This document shows positions 1 through 5,918 of a stretch of 8,823 nt of DNA, one piece after another. The translations under genes were made by a program, and so were the position numbers. The stretch lies in NCBI GenBank assembly GCA_026985385.1, contig JALSQM010000107.1, positions 1 to 8,823 on the forward strand, given 5' to 3'. The stretch is from Acidilobaceae archaeon (lineage in GTDB: Archaea; Thermoproteota; Thermoprotei_A; Sulfolobales; Acidilobaceae). How positions within the stretch are numbered: the first letter of the stretch is position 1; every line of letters begins with the position of its first letter. Under the pieces are notes generated by a model. It searched no databases, was not told where the DNA came from, and worked only from the letters and a program-made list of their open reading frames with translations.

Positions 1-873
1 GAGCCTCGCGGAGGCCTCTAGTATGGATGAGGAGATGTAGGCCCCGGCCTCGACGAGTGCTCCCGGGCCTATGTATGCCGGGCCCTCGACGACCGCCCCC
101 GACGAGATCCTTGCCCCCCTCTCAACCGTGACCCTGCCCTCGAGGGTGGCGCCCCTCCCTATCGAGGCCTCGGGGTGTATGGTGGGCTGGGCGAGCTGGA
201 GCGCTATCCTCTTGGCCTCGAGGAGATCCCAGGGGTAGCCTATCTCCACCCAGTCCCCGTGCCAGACCAGGGCCCCGAGGACCCCCTCACCCGCGAGCCT
301 GTTGAGGCCCTCCTCGAAGCCGTGGGAGGCAAGCACCCTAAGCGCCGCCCTAGAGGCGGCTAGGACGCCTGCGAACACGTAGCCAGCCCCGGCCCTGGCC
401 TTCGCGGAGCCGGGTGGTATGTAGGCGCTCACCGAGCCCGAGGGGCTCATATCGAGGAACCCGTAGGTCTCGAGGCCCGTGGCTACGGGGACCGCCGCTA
501 GCACCGCCTGGTAGCCGCTCGTCGAGTAGTAGTCGACCACGGCCGAGGCCATGCCCCTGGGGGCCGATATGAAGCCCGTGAACGCCAGCACCACGGTCTC
601 GGCGTCCTCCCTCTCGGACTCGGCCCTGGCAACGGCTATCGCGGAGTCCAGGTTGCCCACGAGGGGCTGCTCCACCACCCTGGGAGCCTCCCTGAAGAGG
701 CCCCCACGGCCCGGGGGCGCTACAACCACGACCCTACGGGTCACCGGGGACAACTCCTCGAGGGAGTAGACGTAGAGGGGCCTCCCAGCGAGCCTCACGA
801 GGGCCTTCGGGGTCCTCTTAACGAGGGGGCGCAGCCTCACCCCCTCGCCCCCAGCTAGTACCACGCCCAGCAC
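1..873 (-). CDS. Sugar-1-phosphate nucleotidyltransferase/LbH acyltransferase-like protein (GlmU-like), 3' end missing
   Basis: The frame is open from a GTG at 873 to the window edge (291 codons, no stop), so the C-terminus is missing. A stop at 880-882 rules out an upstream start, and a GAGGTG SD lies 9 nt before the GTG. Residues 1-25 carry the nucleotidyltransferase signature LAGGEGVRLRPL...TPKAL, with Lys23 as the expected catalytic lysine. Residues 208-217 (WVEIGYPWDL) match the family's second active-site block. From residue 230 on there are hexapeptide-type repeats (PEASIG, ARISSG, AYIGPG) of a left-handed beta-helix, as in archaeal bifunctional GlmU-like enzymes. Known family role: sugar-1-P plus NTP to NDP-sugar, and acetylation of GlcN-1-P. 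Its place 13 nt after glmS suggests UDP-GlcNAc synthesis. Oddly, the usual Gly-Asp metal motif reads G100-F101 and the second Asp is Glu210, and the region before it is short. It may be a divergent enzyme or a non-catalytic partner. Class is secure, activity is not. Confidence 0.88.
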   Translation of the reverse strand, partial: MLGVVLAGGEGVRLRPLVKRTPKALVRLAGRPLYVYSLEELSPVTRRVVVVAPPGRGGLFREAPRVVEQPLVGNLDSAIAVARAESEREDAETVVLAFTGFISAPRGMASAVVDYYSTSGYQAVLAAVPVATGLETYGFLDMSPSGSVSAYIPPGSAKARAGAGYVFAGVLAASRAALRVLASHGFEEGLNRLAGEGVLGALVWHGDWVEIGYPWDLLEAKRIALQLAQPTIHPEASIGRGATLEGRVTVERGARISSGAVVEGPAYIGPGALVEAGAYISSSILEASARL

Positions 874-882
874 CGCGGGTCA

Positions 883-888
883 CACCTC
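883..888 (-). promoter_or_regulatory. Shine-Dalgarno site of the nucleotidyltransferase gene
   Basis: GAGGTG lies 9 nt upstream of the GTG start at 873 and overlaps the glmS stop codon (889-887). It decides the start, because no other in-frame start exists after the stop at 880-882. It also implies translation from a shared glmS transcript. Confidence 0.8.
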
Positions 889-2731
889 ACTCTACTGTGA
901 CCGTCTTCGCCAGGTTCCTAGGCTTATCGGGGTCATAGCCGCTCTGAACGGCTTTATAGTATGCCAGCAGCTGGAAGAACGGTGTGAGGGCGTAGGGCTC
1001 CATCAGGATCCCCCCGCCGGGGACCTCTAGGACAGCTATATTGGGGGCCTGGGGCAGCTCTAGGCTCATGTCGCGGGGCTTGACCACCATGACCCTTGCC
1101 CCCCGAGCGGCCATCTCGAGGGCGTTCCCGGCTATCTCCGGGGAGTCACTCGTCGCCACTAGGAAGACTGGGAACCCATCCTCCACCAGGGCTATGGGGC
1201 CGTGCTTACTCTCACCGGCCGGGTACGCCTCGGCGTGGAGGTAGGCTATCTCCTTCACCTTCAGCGCCCCCTCCCTCGCTATCGGGTACCCCAGCCCCCT
1301 GCCGAGTATGTAGAGGCTCCTCCACCCACGCTCCCTGGTGGCGAGGAGCTTCGCTACGGGCTCGCTATCCCTGATAGCATCAGCTATGACGCTCGAGGCC
1401 CTCGAGAGGCCCCGAGCCTCCGCCCGGGCCTCCCCGGGGTCCATGCGGCCCGTGGCGGCCGCCGCTGCTAGTGCTAGGAGCTGGAGGGCCATTATCTGGG
1501 AGGTGAACGTCTTAGTGGCGGCTACCCCTATCTCGGGCCCGGCTCTTATGTAGATGGTTACATGGCTCTCCCTGTCGAGGGCGCTCCCCACAACGTTCGT
1601 GACCCCCACAACCCTAGCCCCCCTCTCCTTGTAGGAGCGAACCGCCTCTAGCGTATCGTAAGTCTCCCCGCTCTGGCTCACGGCCACAACCACGTCGCCG
1701 GCCCCCACGGAGTTCTCGTAGACCTTGAACTCGCTAGCTATCAGCGGTATGGGGGGGACCCCGGAGACCCTCGCGGCGTAGTAGGAGAACACGAGGCCAG
1801 CGTGATAGCTCGTCCCGGCCCCGACAACGTAGAGCCTCTCAGCGCTGGCGACTAGGCCGGCGGCCCTCCCGAGGTTGGGGTCGTCGAGGAGCCCGTTGTA
1901 GGTGTCGGTGAGGGCTTGGGGCTGCTCGTATATCTCCTTTATCATGAAGTGGGGGTAGCCCCCCTTACTCGCCTTCTCAACGCTCCACTCAACGGTCTTA
2001 AGGCGGGAGGCCACCTCGGCCTGAGGCACCCTCGTATAGGATCCCCCGGGCCCGAGCTTGTATACGGCCACGTCATCAGGGCTTATCCAGCCGAACTCCC
2101 CGTCATCGAGCGTCACAACCCTCCTCGTTATGTGGAGTAGCGCCGGTATATCACTAGCGACTGCGTTCACGCCCTCCCCAAGGCCTAGTATTAGGGGGCT
2201 CCTCATCCTGGCGAAGTAGATCCTATCCGGCTCCCCGGCTACGAGTATTGCTAGGGCATAACTCCCCTCAAGCCTCGCGAGGGCCCTGGCTAGGGCCTCT
2301 AGGGGATCCAGACCCCTCCTCAGCCCCTCCTCTATCAGGTGGGCTATGAGCTCCGTGTCAGTCTCACTCCTAAGCCTATGCCTCCCACTAAGCTCCTCTC
2401 TGAGGCTCGCATAGTTCCTTATGACACCGTTGTGGACAACGGCAACCATCCCGTCGCAATCTATGTGGGGGTGGGCGTTGCCATCGGTGGGCGGCCCGTG
2501 GGTCGCCCACCTAGTGTGCCCTATCGCAGTGCTACCCGAGAGCCTGTCCAGGCCGACCCTGACCCTCACATCAGCTATCTTCCCGGCCCCCTTCCTCACA
2601 ATAATAGACCCGCCAGCGTTAACGGCTACACCTACACTGTCATACCCCCTATACTCGAGTCTAACGAGTCCCTCCAAGACCAGTGGTACCACGTCGCGGT
2701 CCCTAGCGGTTACACCGATAATACCACACAC
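887..2731 (-). CDS. glmS: Glutamine--fructose-6-phosphate aminotransferase (isomerizing)
   Basis: Catalyses fructose-6-P plus glutamine to glucosamine-6-P plus glutamate, the first step of amino-sugar synthesis, in the cytoplasm. The chosen GTG (2731) makes the protein begin MCGIIG, giving the N-terminal nucleophile Cys after Met removal. The ATG at 2755 would add eight residues (MVWWVCGL) that block it. With this start the protein is 614 aa, normal for the family. The N-terminal glutaminase shows EYRGYDS (26-32), HTRWATHG (72-79), the NG oxyanion pair (101-102) and SETDTE (122-127). Two SIS domains follow: GAGTSYHAG (304-312) and SQSGET (352-357) in the first; LGRG (476-479), HAEAYPAGE and KHGP (499-512) in the second. 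The C-terminus, PRNLAKTVTVE, is the family's conserved tail. All key residues are present, so it should be active. It is the first gene of an operon with the nucleotidyltransferase 13 nt downstream. Confidence 0.97.
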   Translation of the reverse strand: MCGIIGVTARDRDVVPLVLEGLVRLEYRGYDSVGVAVNAGGSIIVRKGAGKIADVRVRVGLDRLSGSTAIGHTRWATHGPPTDGNAHPHIDCDGMVAVVHNGVIRNYASLREELSGRHRLRSETDTELIAHLIEEGLRRGLDPLEALARALARLEGSYALAILVAGEPDRIYFARMRSPLILGLGEGVNAVASDIPALLHITRRVVTLDDGEFGWISPDDVAVYKLGPGGSYTRVPQAEVASRLKTVEWSVEKASKGGYPHFMIKEIYEQPQALTDTYNGLLDDPNLGRAAGLVASAERLYVVGAGTSYHAGLVFSYYAARVSGVPPIPLIASEFKVYENSVGAGDVVVAVSQSGETYDTLEAVRSYKERGARVVGVTNVVGSALDRESHVTIYIRAGPEIGVAATKTFTSQIMALQLLALAAAAATGRMDPGEARAEARGLSRASSVIADAIRDSEPVAKLLATRERGWRSLYILGRGLGYPIAREGALKVKEIAYLHAEAYPAGESKHGPIALVEDGFPVFLVATSDSPEIAGNALEMAARGARVMVVKPRDMSLELPQAPNIAVLEVPGGGILMEPYALTPFFQLLAYYKAVQSGYDPDKPRNLAKTVTVE

Positions 2732-2775
2732 GAGACCGCACACCCACCAGACCATAGGGGGTTGAGAGGGCCACG

Positions 2776-2783
2776 CCTAAAAG
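2776..2783 (-). promoter_or_regulatory. Candidate TATA box of glmS
   Basis: Minus-strand CTTTTAGG is centred about 26 nt before roughly position 2754, where a transcript would start. That leaves a leader of about 22 nt before the GTG at 2731, with GGTGGGTG available as an SD. Spacing fits archaeal promoters, but the match to a TATA consensus is only partial. Confidence 0.45.
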
Positions 2784-2796
2784 CTGAGTGGGAGTC

Positions 2797-2899
2797 GGTT
2801 GAGACAGGTCTCCTCACAGCCGCCAAGGGCTCAGGCCCGTGGACTCCCCACGCCCCGGGGAGCCGCGTGCACTTGGAACCCTTAAGCGTTGCATCAACC
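2797..2899. other. Nested inverted repeats; candidate structured RNA in the divergent glmS region
   Basis: The roughly 230-bp stretch between glmS and the 2965 gene has no convincing coding sequence, but it contains complementary segments that nest. GGTTGA (2797-2802) pairs with TCAACC (2894-2899), CCAAG (2823-2827) with CTTGG (2872-2876), and a long GC hairpin occupies 2838-2867. A further small hairpin, GAGACAGGTCTC (2801-2812), competes with the outer helix. A non-coding RNA or a long glmS leader is possible. The outer helices are short (5-6 bp) and could be chance in such GC-rich DNA. No C/D-box, H/ACA or tRNA signature was found. Strand is undecided. Confidence 0.35.
2838..2867. repeat. 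Strong GC-rich inverted repeat (hairpin)
   Basis: The arms 2838-2849 and 2857-2867 pair over 11 bp, with one bulged A at 2843 and a 7-nt loop (2850-2856). The core is CUCCCC/GGGGAG. One pair (2840-2865) is a G-U wobble if transcribed from the plus strand, but an A-C mismatch on the minus strand. It sits between two divergent promoters, so an ordinary terminator role is unlikely. Confidence 0.6.
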
Positions 2900-2932
2900 C
2901 AAGCGGTAGCCCCCCCTAAAACCCGCATCAAC
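2891..2932. repeat. Pair of GCATCAAC direct repeats flanking a TATA-like element
   Basis: GCATCAAC occurs at 2891-2898 and 2925-2932, 34 bp apart, on either side of the AT-rich element at 2915-2922. The outer edges are also complementary: CGTTG (2887-2891) and CAACG (2932-2936). The arrangement could be an operator, with one site between TATA and transcription start. No regulator is identified. Confidence 0.35.
2915..2922. promoter_or_regulatory. Candidate TATA element (zinc-ribbon gene, or a minus-strand RNA)
   Basis: Plus strand CCTAAAAC, minus strand GTTTTAGG. Read plus, it predicts a transcription start near 2944, about 20 nt before the ATG at 2965, whose SD could be GGGGGT at 2952-2957. 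Read minus, it shares TTTTAGG with the glmS element and would start an RNA near 2893, at the edge of the nested repeats. The direction cannot be settled by eye. Confidence 0.35.
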
Positions 2933-2964
2933 AACGCGTTAGGAGGGAGCTGGGGGTAGACTAG

Positions 2965-3279
2965 ATGCAGCGAGGCAAGGCGAGCGCCACGGGCGTCACC
3001 TTGGAGGGGGAGGGGCTGTGCCCACGCTGCGGGGGAGTCGGGAGGTACCGCTACACCGTGAGGGGCTCACCCCGCAGCTCCTCGGTGGTGGTTGAATACG
3101 AGTTCGAATGCGCCTTCTGCGGCCACAGGGAGAGGGCTAGGATAGAGCTGCCCTTGAAGGCGGCCTACTACCTCAGGTACCTACTGGATGAGAGGGCTAG
3201 GATAGAGGTTGAGAGGACGTGGCACGCATCCAGGCTTAAAGCCGTTCTCGGCGAGTGCATTGGAGGGTGCGGGGAGTGA
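2965..3279 (+). CDS. Small zinc-ribbon protein of unknown function
   Basis: A 104-residue protein starting at ATG 2965, directly after an in-frame TAG (2962-2964), so the start is the most upstream possible. Two CxxC knuckles, C19-P-R-C22 and C49-A-F-C52, both followed by Gly, form a zinc ribbon whose strands are YRYTV and VVVEYEFE. A basic and acidic helical region follows (residues 55-95), then a second, shorter Cys pair near the end (C98, C102). No catalytic motif and no membrane segment are seen. I do not recognise the family. Nucleic-acid or protein binding is typical of such ribbons but is only inferred here. It overlaps the next zinc-ribbon gene by 4 bp (GTGA), so the two are probably made together. 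An in-frame duplication encodes ERARIE twice (see 3130-3207). Confidence 0.78.
   Translation: MQRGKASATGVTLEGEGLCPRCGGVGRYRYTVRGSPRSSSVVVEYEFECAFCGHRERARIELPLKAAYYLRYLLDERARIEVERTWHASRLKAVLGECIGGCGE
3130..3207 (+). repeat. 18-bp exact in-frame direct repeat inside the zinc-ribbon gene
   Basis: The 18-bp unit GAGAGGGCTAGGATAGAG occurs at 3130-3147 and 3190-3207, exactly 60 bp (20 codons) apart. Both copies encode ERARIE. Identity at every third codon position is more than the protein sequence requires and suggests a recent duplication or conversion, or DNA-level constraint. Confidence 0.85.
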
Positions 3280-3428
3280 CCAAGTGGAGGCTGCGCTGCA
3301 CAGAGTGTGGCAGGGAGTGGGTGCTAGCGGCTAGCTTCCCCCTGGATAAGATGGGGAAGATATACCACTACTGCCCATACTGTAAAAAGAACACCTTCCA
3401 CGTCGTCATTGATAGGATAGAGGAGTAG
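3276..3428 (+). CDS. 50-residue zinc-ribbon protein of unknown function
   Basis: GTG at 3276 overlaps the stop of the preceding gene (GTGA), and GGAGGGTG (3262-3269) sits 6 nt upstream as a good SD, so translation looks coupled. The protein is a complete minimal zinc ribbon: C8-T-E-C11 followed by G, and C33-P-Y-C36, with two strands around WVLAASFPL and FHVVIDRI. The high density of conserved-looking residues (RCTECGREW, HYCPYCKKNTF) and typical codon use support a real gene despite its size. No family name can be given. A role in RNA or DNA contact, perhaps linked to its partner zinc ribbon, is inference. Its last 23 bp (3406-3428) overlap the 3' end of the ThrRS editing gene on the other strand. 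Confidence 0.82.
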   Translation: MTKWRLRCTECGREWVLAASFPLDKMGKIYHYCPYCKKNTFHVVIDRIEE

Positions 3429-4812
3429 GGGGCCCCCTCCAGGGCCTGCGGGGGCTGGGGGGCTCTAGGGCCATCCTAGTCATCTCCTCGACGAACTCCT
3501 CAACAGGCATTACGACCTGGTCCCCCTCACGCCTCCTCCTAACGCTGACTGTCCCATCCAACGCCTCCCTCTCACCTATCACAGCCACGTAGAGGGCCCA
3601 GAGCCTACCTGCAGCCCTGATCCTCGCCCCGAGCCCTCTAGTGGGGGGGTCCACGTAGACCCGCAGCCCTAGGGCTGCGAGCCTCGAGGCGAGATCCTCC
3701 GCTAGGGCCTCCTGGGCCTCCTTGACGGGTATGACGGCCACGTGCACCGGGCTGGCCCAGAAGGGCATGTAGGGCACCCTCCCGCTCCTAGCCTCGGCGA
3801 CGCCGTTGTCGACGAGGGCCCTTGCGAGTTCGAGGGAGGGGCCTATGCAGGCGGCTCCTCGCCCCGACGACTCTATCCAGGCGCCGAGGGGGACGGCCTT
3901 ACCCGTGGGGGAGGTGTAGTAGAGCAGCTTTCCCCTGTAATCAGCGTACCACTGGAGGTTGAGCCCCTCACCCTCCCTAGAGGCGGGGAGCTCCGACACC
4001 CTCGAGTGGAGCCCCTCCGCCAGGCCGGCCACGCCCCCCAGTGCCTCCCCATCACTGGCCTCGAATGCTAGGACATCACCCGCCCCCGCTAGGGGGTATA
4101 CTCCGGTCCCGCCCCTCTCCAGGTGCTCGAGGCACACCCTAACGAGTGCGTGGGGCTCGGGTAGCTCGGACGCCCTCGGGATCCAGCGGTACTCGGCTTC
4201 AACGCTTATGCCGCCTGAAGCGTGGAGGAGGGCGCCGCTGGCGATCTCGGCTCCGAGGGGGGTCACCTTGGGGTAGAGGCCGAACCTAGCCATTACATTG
4301 ACCGACTCACCGCTCCACGGCTGGGTGAAGCGAGGCGCCAGCCCCCTACGCTCGGCATCCCTCAGCTCGAGCGTCGAGCCCGAGTGCGTATAGGAAGCCC
4401 CAAGCCCCCTATACTCCCGGGAGAGCTCGCAGAGTGGGTGGCCGACACACTCCACTGTAAAGGACTTATACCACCCGAAGGGGGCCCTGTAGACCTCTCC
4501 ATCCCACCTATCCCTAAGGATCCTCTCGGCCTCCACGAGTAGGGAGTAAGCTTGCCTGGGCTCGGCCAGTCTACTACTCAGATGGGCGAAGGGGTAGAGT
4601 AGGATGCACCTCACCCCAAGCCTCCCCGCCTGCTCCACAGAGTCGCTAACCAGCCTCTCAACCTCCGCTCTCCCATCTCCATCCTCCACACTGACAAATA
4701 CGACAAGGCACTCCCCCAGGTCGAGGGAGGAGGGAGGATCCGGGGGATCCTTCAGCGCCTTCCTGACAGCTCTGAAGGAAGTCCTCCTACTATGGAGTAG
4801 GAGAACCCTCAA
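3406..4812 (-). CDS. thrS-ed: Threonyl-tRNA synthetase editing subunit (ThrRS-ed), no catalytic core
   Basis: In crenarchaea with split ThrRS, this subunit hydrolyses Ser-tRNA(Thr) made by a separate catalytic ThrRS. Residues 1-135 are the archaeal DTD-like editing domain, starting MRVLLLHS with YPFAHLS (73-79), APFGWYKSF (110-118; Tyr115, Lys116) and GHPLCELSR (124-132; His125, Glu129) matching known active-site positions. Residues 136-345 are a degenerate aminoacylation-like region in which I see no class II motifs 2 and 3. Residues 350-451 form an anticodon-binding domain (WASPVHVAVIPV, VIGEREALDGTVSVRRR). TTG at 4812 is chosen because it gives the family's usual N-terminus and has GGTGG (4826-4822) 9 nt upstream. 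In-frame GTG codons at 4821 and 4824 would add three or four residues. The Pro-rich tail overlaps the convergent zinc-ribbon gene. The catalytic subunit is not in this window. Confidence 0.93.
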   Translation of the reverse strand: MRVLLLHSRRTSFRAVRKALKDPPDPPSSLDLGECLVVFVSVEDGDGRAEVERLVSDSVEQAGRLGVRCILLYPFAHLSSRLAEPRQAYSLLVEAERILRDRWDGEVYRAPFGWYKSFTVECVGHPLCELSREYRGLGASYTHSGSTLELRDAERRGLAPRFTQPWSGESVNVMARFGLYPKVTPLGAEIASGALLHASGGISVEAEYRWIPRASELPEPHALVRVCLEHLERGGTGVYPLAGAGDVLAFEASDGEALGGVAGLAEGLHSRVSELPASREGEGLNLQWYADYRGKLLYYTSPTGKAVPLGAWIESSGRGAACIGPSLELARALVDNGVAEARSGRVPYMPFWASPVHVAVIPVKEAQEALAEDLASRLAALGLRVYVDPPTRGLGARIRAAGRLWALYVAVIGEREALDGTVSVRRRREGDQVVMPVEEFVEEMTRMALEPPSPRRPWRGPPTPLSYQ

Positions 4813-4850
4813 CCCCCACACCACCCAGGGGGGAGGCGGGGGGCTTCCGT

Positions 4851-4858
4851 ATCTTAAA
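4851..4858 (-). promoter_or_regulatory. Candidate TATA box of the ThrRS editing gene
   Basis: Minus-strand TTTAAGAT, centred near 4855, predicts a start near 4829. That leaves a leader of about 17 nt containing the GGTGG SD before TTG 4812. This spacing agrees with the TTG start. It is the clearest AT-rich element in an otherwise GC-rich spacer (4813-4931). Confidence 0.6.
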
Positions 4859-4906
4859 CCGCCTCCGAGGACGCCTGACCCGAGGGGCCCCCGTTACCCC
4901 GCTTAG

Positions 4907-4913
4907 GATAAAG
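4907..4913 (+). promoter_or_regulatory. Candidate TATA box of radA
   Basis: GATAAAG, within CTTAGGATAAAG, is centred about 4910 and predicts a transcription start at roughly 4932-4937. That would make the ATG at 4932 leaderless, or give a very short leader for a GTG at 4950. It lies back to back with the ThrRS-ed element about 50 bp away. Confidence 0.45.
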
Positions 4914-4931
4914 CCTCCCGTTACAGGGTTC

Positions 4932-5918
4932 ATGGGAGGGGATGGAAGAGTGTCGGAGGAGGGAAGTGGGAGGCCTATTATACGTGACATAACCGAGCTC
5001 CCGGGTATAGGGCCTACAACGGCCCAGAAGCTCGTTGAGGCGGGGTACTCGAGCATAGAAGCGCTCGCAGCCGCCACACCGCTCGAGATAAGCAACGCAA
5101 CCGGGATCCCCCTGCAGACGGCCGCTAAGATAGTGAAGGCTGCTAGGGAGGCCGTGGGCTTCACCATAAAGACGGCGCTCCAGTTGAAGAAGGAGAGGCT
5201 TGCCGCTAAGAAGATCACGACTGGCAGTAAGAACCTCGACGAGCTCCTTGGGGGAGGCGTGGAGACTAGGACTATAACAGAGTTCTTCGGAGAGTTCGGT
5301 AGCGGTAAGACGCAGATATGCCACCAGTTAAGCGTGAACGTCCAGTTGCCCGAGGATCAGGGCGGCCTGGAGGGTAAGGCTGTCTACATAGACACCGAGG
5401 GAACCTTTAGGTGGGAGAGGATAGAGCAGATGGCGCGGGGCCTGGGCTTAGACCCGGATAAGGCCATGGAGAACATCTACTGGATAAGGGCCATTAACAG
5501 CCATCATCAGATGGCTATAGTGGAGGAGCTATTCGACTTCGTTAAGAGGGAGAACGTGAAGCTCGTCGTGGTCGACTCCCTAACCAGCCACTTCAGGGCG
5601 GAGTTCCCTGGCCGCGAGAACCTCGCCATGAGGCAGCAGCTCCTCAACAAGCACCTACACCAGCTCATGAGGCTGGCCGAGATGCTCGACGTAGCAGTCG
5701 TAGTGACAAACCAGGTCATGGCAAGGCCAGACGTCTTCTACGGTGACCCAACGCAGGCCGTGGGAGGCCACGTCGTAGGCCACGCGCCCGGCATACGTGT
5801 TCAGCTGAAGAAGAGTAGGGGCAACAAGAGGATAGCCAGGATAGTGGACGCGCCCCACCTACCCGAGGGCGAGACTGTTTTCGCGATAACCGAGTGGGGC
5901 ATCAGGGACCCCGAGTAG
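4932..5918 (+). CDS. radA: DNA repair and recombination protein RadA
   Basis: Archaeal RecA/Rad51-family recombinase that forms ATP-dependent filaments on single-stranded DNA for strand exchange. 328 aa, close to the usual archaeal size. N-terminal helix-hairpin-helix domain (residues 22-75, PGIGPTTAQKL and TGIPLQTAAKI). Walker A GEFGSGKT (120-127), IDTEGTFRWERI (153-164), Walker B LVVVD (211-215), FPGREN (225-230) and GDPTQAVGGH in loop L2 (271-280); the C-terminal part contains APHLPEGE. The usual FxxA oligomerisation motif seems to be I79-K-T-A82 (Phe77 is two residues upstream). The start is uncertain. ATG 4932 has no SD and may be leaderless. GTG at 4950 (322 aa) has GGAGG at 4935-4939, 10 nt upstream. 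radA diverges from ThrRS-ed, and its last 17 bp overlap the convergent cysteine-rich gene. Confidence 0.97.
   Translation: MGGDGRVSEEGSGRPIIRDITELPGIGPTTAQKLVEAGYSSIEALAAATPLEISNATGIPLQTAAKIVKAAREAVGFTIKTALQLKKERLAAKKITTGSKNLDELLGGGVETRTITEFFGEFGSGKTQICHQLSVNVQLPEDQGGLEGKAVYIDTEGTFRWERIEQMARGLGLDPDKAMENIYWIRAINSHHQMAIVEELFDFVKRENVKLVVVDSLTSHFRAEFPGRENLAMRQQLLNKHLHQLMRLAEMLDVAVVVTNQVMARPDVFYGDPTQAVGGHVVGHAPGIRVQLKKSRGNKRIARIVDAPHLPEGETVFAITEWGIRDPE

Noticed and set aside
175..769. Two plus-strand frames opposite the nucleotidyltransferase
   Set aside because: The minus strand encodes clear nucleotidyltransferase and beta-helix motifs throughout; these frames are its shadow.
2797..2899. tRNA, C/D-box or H/ACA RNA in the divergent spacer
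   Set aside because: There is no T-loop or cloverleaf. The TGATG-like sites lack matching D boxes, and no ACA follows the hairpin. Only generic structure is reported.
2710..2934. Minus-strand 74-residue frame upstream of glmS
   Set aside because: It overlaps the glmS start in another frame and has no domain, no conserved pattern and no clear SD. The region is better explained as regulatory.
2339..2959. Long plus-strand frame of about 200 codons opposite the glmS N-terminus
   Set aside because: It is antisense to conserved GlmS glutaminase codons, has no recognisable motif, and follows from GC-rich codon structure.
4790..5324. Two minus-strand frames (142 and 156 codons) opposite the radA 5' half
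   Set aside because: They are antisense to highly conserved RadA sequence and contain no family motifs.
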